From: Scatophagus argus
Lineage: Eukaryota > Chordata > Actinopteri > Scatophagidae
Direction of reading: 5' to 3'
Length of the DNA stretch: 64,000 nucleotides
Assembly: GCF_020382885.2 (NCBI RefSeq)
Contig: NC_058498.1
Span: forward strand, 20,551,001-20,615,000
This document shows, piece by piece, positions 57,501-64,000 of the stretch. The notes beneath the pieces were generated by a model, which ran no database searches, was not told where the DNA came from, and saw only the letters and a list, made by a program, of their open reading frames with translations. A program made the translations under genes and the position numbers. How positions within the stretch are numbered: the first letter of the stretch is position 1; each line of letters begins with the position of its first letter.

Positions 57501-58767
57501 AAAAAGTTCCAGCCCTGCAACAACAACCTAAACTTTGACTGTCATATGTTATAAATGTGAGAACCGTAAGCAACACTGCTGTAAAATTATGCCTGATGTA
57601 GCTGTTTATGTCCACTAAAACAACTTTTATTATTCATTTATATTCTGTCAGGATCTGCCCCAGATAAAACTAATGCAGCCTGATGATCACAGACCGCAGA
57701 CCTCAATAAAACCTTTATGATTCTATCTTAACAAAACACATAAAATGATGGAGCTAGTCCTTCAGACATTTCTTAAGCTTTTAATGCTATAATTTACTTC
57801 CGCCTAATTTGACATCTATTATTTTGTTGTATCCTTTGCAGGGCACTCGATAACCAAGTGTACGTTGCCACCGCTTCTCCCGCCAGAGATGAAACTGCTT
57901 CATACGTCGCCTGGGGCCACAGCACTGTTGTTAACCCATGGTACAGTAAAAACATGTTCACCAGCTCATGCTGTGTGCGACTGTTAAATGTGCGGTACAA
58001 GAGCATGTGACCATCCACACATAAGTCACCAAGAGGAAGAAGAGAGGCAGAGAAGGAAGGAACAGTTTAGAGGGAACGAGAAATCATTCAGATCTTAAAG
58101 TTCAGACATGTTATCAACAGGATGTACAAAGCAGTACTAGTCTTCATTATGCTGAAAAATATTAGTTGATTAATACCGCTGCATTCATGTGTAATTAACA
58201 TTTTACTGTTGTAGCTGGTTGATGTGACGTTACTTTGATATATTGTGATTCTGTAAGCAAGGTTTTCTGGCACTCCTACATTGAAAGCTTTTGTCTTCCA
58301 GTCAAGACCAACAGTATCCTGATAATCTTGATTTCTTTGAATTTTTTAGGTGTGAAATGTTGCAGACATCTGATTGTTGCTATCTGTGCTTTCAGGGGAG
58401 AAGTTATCTCAAAGGCTGGACCAGAGGAGGCCATTATTTATGCTGATATAGGTGAGTGAGTAAAGCGTTTTGCTTCTTTCTGCCGACGGTATTGAAGCTC
58501 TACAGGACTGAGCTCTTTGATGAGACTGTGAGAAAAATAAAAGGCTTCATGCAGCTCAGCTATGTAATCGAGAGGTTTTAAAGTGAATGTGATTTCTGTA
58601 GATTGTTTCCGTGTATGCTGAGTTTGCACTAAACCTCCTGTGAATCCTCCTGCGACCTGTTCCCAGACCTGCAGTATTTAGCCGACATCCGTCAGCAGAT
58701 CCCGATCACAGCTCAGCGTCGGAACGACCTCTACGCGGTGTCGTCTGTGCAGGAAGGATCGAGCTGA
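54549..58767 (+). CDS. nit2: Omega-amidase NIT2 (nitrilase family)
   Basis: Cytosolic omega-amidase that hydrolyses 2-oxoglutaramate and 2-oxosuccinamate, clearing toxic products of glutamine/asparagine transamination (family knowledge). Ten exons join in phase: 54549-54555 (only 7 bases: ATGTCCA), 54722-54840, 55910-56030, 56669-56757, 56878-56971, 57067-57141, 57229-57307, 57842-57940, 58396-58451 and 58667-58767. The total is 279 residues (human 276). The catalytic triad falls at Glu43 ([12 protein letters not shown]), Lys112 ([14 protein letters not shown]) and Cys153 ([12 protein letters not shown]), the positions I expect from human NIT2. Further landmarks are [19 protein letters not shown] and [20 protein letters not shown]. 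The 7-base first exon explains why no long ORF begins at the true start. The 3' end meets the B7-like gene tail to tail. Confidence 0.97.
55363..55742 (-). mobile_element. Full-length tRNA-derived SINE with target-site duplication
   Basis: On the minus strand the element starts near 55742 with a tRNA-like head ('gtggtgcggtggttagcagg'), with polymerase III box B GGTTCGAATCC at 55679-55669. A conserved body ('tgtggagtttgcatgttctc') follows, and a GGATGGATGG tail ends at 55363. It is flanked by imperfect 12-mers 'tagtggttttct' (55351-55362) and 'tagttgttttct' (55743-55754), one mismatch apart. The tail type suggests mobilisation by an RTE/Rex3-like LINE (inference). A (CA)n run lies inside. It sits in nit2 intron 2. 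Confidence 0.85.
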
Positions 58768-59241
58768 ACGCTGCGACCTTAAGAAGGAAGGTGTGACTGT
58801 ACCGGCACAAACTATGCAAGGGATGTCTGCTGCAACAGAGTCAAGACCTAATTAACTCAAGACTCAACTGTCTTAATTGTGGAAACGAGAGATGCAATTT
58901 GGTTGATCCTTAATTCAGTGATGCTGCCACTTCTTGGGCACCACAGCACTGCTCACTTCTTAAGGACAAAGTGCGCTTTGTTTGAATGAGAGGTTTGGTT
59001 AGTCATTGATTGCTGGCATCAGTTATTTGGTAACATTTGCTAGCTACAGATTCTCTAAGGTGACAATGAGTAAATACTTTAATCTGGTTCATATTATTGA
59101 AAATTGAACCTTTGGAACCTCGTGTCAAAATTCTCTATTAAAAAATTGTATTTGTGGCTCCAGAAATTTCAAAAGTAGAAAACATTCTGTTCTATATTGT
59201 CATATTTTCTATTATGGTGGAGAAATGGAACAGATCTGTAA

Positions 59242-59257
59242 AATAAAACTGAATAAA
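59242..59257 (+). terminator. nit2 polyadenylation signals
   Basis: Two AATAAA hexamers ten bases apart, about 480 bases after the stop. Confidence 0.7.
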
Positions 59258-59284
59258 ACAGCTCCATGCCTGGGTTAGGGCATC

Positions 59285-59290
59285 TTTATT
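59285..59290 (-). terminator. B7-like gene polyadenylation signal
   Basis: AATAAA on the minus strand, about 180 bases after the stop at 59467 and only 28 bases beyond the last nit2 signal. Confidence 0.7.
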
Positions 59291-59466
59291 GAAAATACAA
59301 GTCCTCCCTGTGAGAAGAATGTGAAGGGGTGTGATTTTTTAGCTTAAAAACCCTCCACTTGAATATTGCAGCAGTCCTTGATCCAAGCGGTCAATAAAAA
59401 TACATATATACATCAGTGCTCTGTTATCTCTACTCAACTAAAGTGGGAATTTGTTCACTCAGATTT

Positions 59467-60424
59467 TTACACATCGGTCTCCTTTGGCTTCAGCTTCATG
59501 ACCTCAGTCTCCTCGGTCTCCTCCTTGTAAGGACTTCTCCTTTTGTATCCTAATGACAACAAAAATCACATTATACACGAATACTTGTTCAAAATTAATT
59601 ACATTTCTCCAAAAGTTGGTTCCCACAAAGTGTCTGCATAAAACAACCATGTGTTAAACAGGTTATTTTGCCTCATTAACATCAATCACAAACATCAATC
59701 TGATTGGCCAGTTACACCCTCCTCTGCACTGCCAGAAGCAGCAGCTGTTCAGGATCAACCAGATGAAAAACACTATCGTTTTACAAAAACCTCATTCACA
59801 CCCTGCTGGAAGCAATTATGTAGTGGCCATTGTTTTTCTCAGTGTGACATCACACTGTTTATTAATGTTTAGTTTTTTTATCTGAAATATAAAACTAAAC
59901 TTCTGACTACTTCAGATAACACAATACTAAATTGAGCCTCAGGATAGGAAGAAACAGTATTCTTAATCCTCTTTCTTAAAGCAGTTTTAACAATGGGAAA
60001 TACTGGGCAAGTTCATCGGTACAAACAAAGCCAAAACTTTAGAAGGTGGGTTCCAAAGAAAGGGCCACCGGGAAGCTATGGTCAAAATGATGTATGTCTT
60101 CATTATCAGGACTTCAAGAAAAGAGCAACAGAAAATAACTGGTTTGGTTACTCTGTGTTTTTTAGAGCCCAGTTCAGCCATCAGTCAAGTCAGCTCTAGT
60201 CGGCCAATAACCCTCACGGCTAAGTGAGCTAACAGTAGAATAGCTACAGCAAACAAGATAGTGAGCAGCATTTGGTGGTTTCACTGGTGATATGCTGCCC
60301 GCTATGTTCTTACCCTCGAATTCTGCCCATACTGTACAAGTTGCTCTTCAAAACTTAAGAAAGCAACTTAACAATCTTAAGTTTTGAAATTATGAGTACT
60401 AGCCAAAATGGCCGCACTTTCCAA

Positions 60425-60455
<31 letters not shown>

Positions 60456-61657
60456 CAAATGTTTGACTTACAGGGTTTTAAGACACATGAAACCCTGGCT
60501 AAGGCCAAAGCTTGGATCTGCACTTTCAGTTTCAAGATACCCACCTCTGTTAGCATGTTGGTGTTCGCGCTTCTTCCTCTTACTTATCCTGTCCAGGTGA
60601 ATCTGGTAGGCGACTCCTACCATCACCAAGACCCCAACCACCACACTGAGAGCCGTGCTGAAGATCCACATGGCCTCTGATGCTCGACTCACCACCGGGC
60701 TGGTCTGATCTCCATCTTAGCAAGAACAAGAACCAGAGATTAGTGTTGTGCTGGTGTGTTTGGTGTGAGAAAGAATAACTGATTAATCAATTACTCACAG
60801 CTTGTGGAAGTCAAGGTTTCATTCATGGACAGGTTCTCTATGGTGCACGACACACTGGAGTCTTTGGATATGTTGACTGTCAGGAGGCTTGTGATGTTGT
60901 ACAGATGGGAGTCTGGGAGTGATGCCGCCTGGGTCCTCACTGAGCCTTCGGGGGGCTCCTTGGTGTTGTTGATGAGCCAGAGAACTGTAGGTTCAGGAAA
61001 ACCACCGCTGGAGTGACAGAAGAGGGTCGTCTCACCTCCCTGAGCCGCTTCTTCCCTCTGCAACAGTGGGGTGCTGAAACTGGCTACAAACAGCCATCAA
61101 AGACTGGAGTTAGTTCCTGTACACCGTCTTCTGAATACTGCCTGTATTTGACACTGACCTGCTATCCTGAGGCACACGGTGCACAAAGCAGCACTTTGAT
61201 TCTTTTCTGAAATGATGAAGAGACTGTAATTCATGTTGTGCTCTGTGGGATGAACTGCGGGCAGCTCCAGGGAGAAGTTCCCGGTCAGTGCGGCGTCCGC
61301 TGAGATTGTGGCGCTCTTAAGGCTCAGTTCCTCCACGTTCCTTTTCTTTTCAAACACTGATCTGACCACCACCACTTCGTCATTTCTCCTCCACTCAATG
61401 GAAAAATTCTCCAAACGTAGTAATTTCGGGTACAAGCAGGGCAGTGACACTGGCCGTCCTACTACGCCATGGACGCACTCTTCCTCTGTAGAGAAAGAAG
61501 TATGAGCGCACAGGTAAACCTTCCGTGAGCGTCGGTGTTAGTTATCTCGCTGTGTAACATGCATGGCCAGACAGAGTGTCATCTTACCCAGGCAGGCGCA
61601 GAAACCGAGGAAGCAGAGCAGGAGTCCCGTGCGCCACAGGGCTCCTGCCACCGGCAT
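59467..61657 (-). CDS. B7-family co-stimulatory ligand (ICOSLG/CD80-like)
   Basis: Type I membrane protein, likely a T-cell co-stimulatory ligand on antigen-presenting cells (inference from family). Five exons join in phase to 311 residues: 61657-61588 (signal peptide MPVAGALWRTGLLLCFLGFC), 61485-61159 (V-type Ig), 61083-60799 (C-type Ig), 60715-60545 (stalk, membrane helix around WIFSTALSVVVGVLVMVGVA, basic stop) and 59549-59467 (acidic/lysine tail ending KPKETDV). The C domain has LFCHSSGGFPEPTVLWLIN and SVSCTIENLSMNETLTS. The latter resembles ICOSLG (CCIENV...NLT), while SGGFPEP resembles CD80, so the exact orthology stays open and no symbol is given. Several N-x-S/T sites are present. In the V domain the first cysteine is present (VSLPCLYP), but the second canonical one is replaced (MNYSLFI). 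Confidence 0.85.
60432..60455. repeat. (GT)n microsatellite
   Basis: About 12 GT units in an intron of the B7-like gene. Confidence 0.9.
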
Positions 61658-63180
61658 CGTCCACTGGCGGCACTTTTGCGTACGCAAGACGAAAAAACAC
61701 TCCAAAAATAATATCTTCTTTAAACAGGAAAACACAGACCAGTCCATTACTAGCATATATGACGGTCTTACTGTGCTTCTCTGTCTTCTGCTCGTTTCCT
61801 TTAAAGACTCCACGTCTTACGCACACCTCTCTCCACTGTACAGGAATTCATTGTCGGTCATGTTGTGGCATGTGGTGCCATGACTACCTGCTGTCTCTGT
61901 GTGACTCTGCAGCAGCACCGTCGGATATATTCAGGGGTTCTCACGCAGAAATGAGTTTAAAACAAAAACACTTCAGACCCTTCGGTTTCAGTCGCATACA
62001 TCCTGTTGGGAGACCTGTAATGGAGACTGGTCCAACCTGTTTGACTTCTTTTCAGGTCACACACACACCTGTGATGTTGGTGGCGAATGGCAGCCATTCA
62101 AAAGTTTCAAAATAAAAAACAAAACGTGTAGAAAGGCGCTCTAAAACTAATGTTAAATGAGCAAATATTCAACTTAATGCTTCTCCCAGTGCATTTAAAA
62201 CCTATAAAATATGTTCATGTGTTCTTCACCAAAATTTGAACTGAACATAAAGATGATACGGAATCTCAGCTTTGAATACAGTAACATATTATTATGGAGA
62301 CTTTAGGCGGGAGGAAAAATATTTTGCTATTAAATAGTATTTACACATTTAAAAACAACTGGATTCATAACATTATCATTCAGGTCATAGATTTTTTTTT
62401 GGGGGGGGGGGTAAAAAAGATGAGAACTTTTCTTAAATGCGTCTTAAATTCTGGAAGTTATGCTGTAATATATTGTAATAAGATAATATCATGTTTTAAA
62501 ATGCCTGCTCGAACTTTTATTCCATAAATATAATTTAAAGTGAATCTGTAGGATTATAAAAATAAAAAGTTTATCAAACACTTGGAATAGCTAATTGCTT
62601 TTATATTCCTGCATCCACATCAACATAAGGCTTAACATTGAGTGATGCTGAAATAAAACGGACATGAAATTACCTCCAAAATAATCAGAAATGGAATAGA
62701 AAAAAATATATATAGATAAATATATTTCCTTCGAGTTTAACAGAAGCTAAATTGGGATTTGGTGCAAGAAAATGAAGACAACAGTGTCATGAGGAATATA
62801 GTGGCCCTTTGTCACTATCCGCGCACGCTGGTTGTTTAACTGGCTTGTACGCGTGCCAGTGTAGGTGCATGCAGGTGTAAATGCATAACACAGCCAATGT
62901 CCAAACACTACTGATTGTACTCCAGGTTTATTAGGCTTCATACAGTCGACGCAAAAGTACTCACTTTAACCATAACAATTCAATCTGACCTGTGAAGTTA
63001 TACACCATGGCACGGTCAAAAACCGTGTGGATTCCCCAGCGTGCACCACTACGCTGATTAGCCCACCTCCCTTTATAGACTCAAACCATGGCCTAAAATA
63101 GATACTGCCACCCACTGGCAGAAATGCACACAACACTTGTGAACATAGAAAATAACCAATTTGGCTCCTACAGTCAGCCT
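61658..63180. other. Upstream flank of the B7-like gene
   Basis: Promoter and 5' UTR of the B7-like gene are expected in the first few hundred bases. The rest is AT-rich, with a T/G homopolymer pair at about 62391-62411. The 179-residue plus-strand ORF from 61576 is antisense to the signal-peptide exon and not credible. Confidence 0.5.
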
Positions 63181-63249
63181 TTGACCAACTAGCTCAGAAG
63201 TTTGTTTTTGAGTGTCATGAATCTGGAAGAAGGCTTTGGGCGCAACATG

Positions 63250-63516
63250 TCAATTCCCACAGACAGTCAGTCCCACAAACACCTCAAATGTTTTGCAGAG
63301 CTGGGGTGGATAGTGCAGGTTCAGAGTATATTTCATCCCCAGAAGCAGGCAACATGCCCTGGCCAGATCGCCAAGATCAGTAAGAACTGGGACTCCCTCA
63401 ATGACGATTCCCACTGCATCTGGCTCATGGCAGACATATGTCTGCATGTTGTGCGTTTTCAAATGCTCGTGAACACTGTTCAGAAAAACAGAACAATAAG
63501 TGGCAACAGAGAACAA
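63250..63516 (-). pseudogene. Fragment of a multi-copy teleost ORF
   Basis: An 88-residue minus-strand frame reads VCHEPDAVGIVIEGVPVLTD then LGDLARACCLLLGMKYTLNL and YPPQLCKTFEVFVGL. This resembles, from memory, the C-terminal part of an uncharacterised protein family repeated many times in fish genomes, sometimes annotated with SAM-domain proteins. Only the C-terminal piece is present, with no N-terminal domain, intron or start context, so a dead or retrocopied fragment is most likely. The name is uncertain. Confidence 0.4.
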
Positions 63517-63529
63517 TCGGCAAAAGTGT

Positions 63530-64000
63530 CAGGATAGGTCGGCGTCGCTGACGCAGAAATGAGCTGAACCCCGATGCAGAGTCAAATAGGCGCAGCCAGG
63601 CGAGGTGGAGGTCCAAAAACAATAGTCTTTATTTAGGATAACAAAACCTAACTCAAAAAACACACACTTACTGTGTCTTAGGATCTGTGAATATCTGTGG
63701 CTTAACTCCTGACAAAAACAGGGCAGGGCAGGGCAGGGCATGGCATTGCATGGCAAGGCAAGGCAAGGCAAAACTAACAATAGATCCTGGCTTGACCTGG
63801 GTGAAAAACGCAGACGCACAGACAAAGGTGACTGGGAAGACAAGGACTAAATAGACATGACAACGAGACACAGGTGACACACATCAGGAGGGAGAAAGCA
63901 ATCAGGAAAACTAAAAGCAAAGCTACATGAAAACAGGGCACACAGGGGAAGAGACACTTTCAAAATAAAACAGGACATGACAAAAACCTTGAACATAATA
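63530..64000. repeat. Probable interspersed repeat with GGCA-rich minisatellite, cut by window edge
   Basis: Text such as 'aacaatagtctttatttagg', 'gacacaggtgacacacatca' and 'aaacaggacatgacaaaaac' looks like a common teleost non-autonomous element. Inside it, 63721-63771 is a tandem GGGCA array that shifts through GGCAT to GGCAA units. The right end lies outside the window, so the class cannot be set. Confidence 0.45.

Larger units (their letters stand above)
58768..59466. other. Convergent 3' UTRs of nit2 and the B7-like gene
   Basis: The nit2 UTR runs right to AATAAA at 59242-59247 and 59252-59257. The B7-like UTR runs left to its own signal (TTTATT on plus, 59285-59290). Nothing else is seen. 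Confidence 0.75.

Noticed and set aside
61576-62115. 179-residue plus-strand ORF
   Set aside because: Antisense to the signal-peptide exon of the B7-like gene, with low-complexity Cys/Ser-rich content and no family resemblance.

Overview
This window is nuclear DNA from a ray-finned fish, most likely a spiny-rayed (percomorph) teleost. The genes are split into many short exons with GT-AG introns. The proteins are clear vertebrate orthologues, and the dispersed repeats (a Tc1-like transposon relic, tRNA-derived SINEs with a GATG-type tail, LINE 3' ends, microsatellites) are typical of teleosts. There are no bacterial operons, CRISPR arrays or phage genes. Almost every long open reading frame is an exon with intron read-through, or an antisense shadow of one.

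Layout: (1) 190-2626, minus, partial: traf3ip2 (Act1/CIKS, SEFIR adaptor of IL-17 signalling), running off the left edge. (2) 4241-15017, minus: chd1l (ALC1), a SNF2 remodeler with a macro domain and, unlike human, additional C-terminal exons that read as a BRCT domain. (3) 16635-18366, minus: sft2d2. (4) 18.4-20.5 kb: intergenic, with a dead Tc1-like element. (5) 20505-23289, minus: tmem45a. (6) 28276-33082, minus: a gene whose N-terminal half is LNP1-like and whose C-terminus is a complete RING-H2 finger. (7) 36495-41932, plus: tomm70. (8) 44234-52098, plus: tbc1d23. (9) 54549-58767, plus: nit2. (10) 59467-61657, minus: a B7-family immunoglobulin ligand (ICOSLG/CD80-like). (11) 61.7-64.0 kb: repeat-rich, with an orphan ORF fragment.

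The block tmem45a-lnp1-tomm70-tbc1d23-nit2 matches the human 3q12 neighbourhood, apart from an inversion of the tbc1d23/nit2 pair. The left block (traf3ip2, chd1l, sft2d2) joins genes that lie on different human chromosomes. The products do not form one pathway. They cover IL-17 signalling, PAR-dependent chromatin remodelling, Golgi/endosome traffic (sft2d2, tbc1d23), mitochondrial import (tomm70), omega-amidase metabolism (nit2) and T-cell co-stimulation.

The best leads for something new are the LNP1-RING-H2 protein, the macro-BRCT C-terminus of chd1l, and the B7-like protein that has lost its canonical V-domain cysteine. Exon limits were read by eye from splice signals and reading-frame continuity; where given exactly they sum to whole codons. 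Most chd1l exon limits are approximate.
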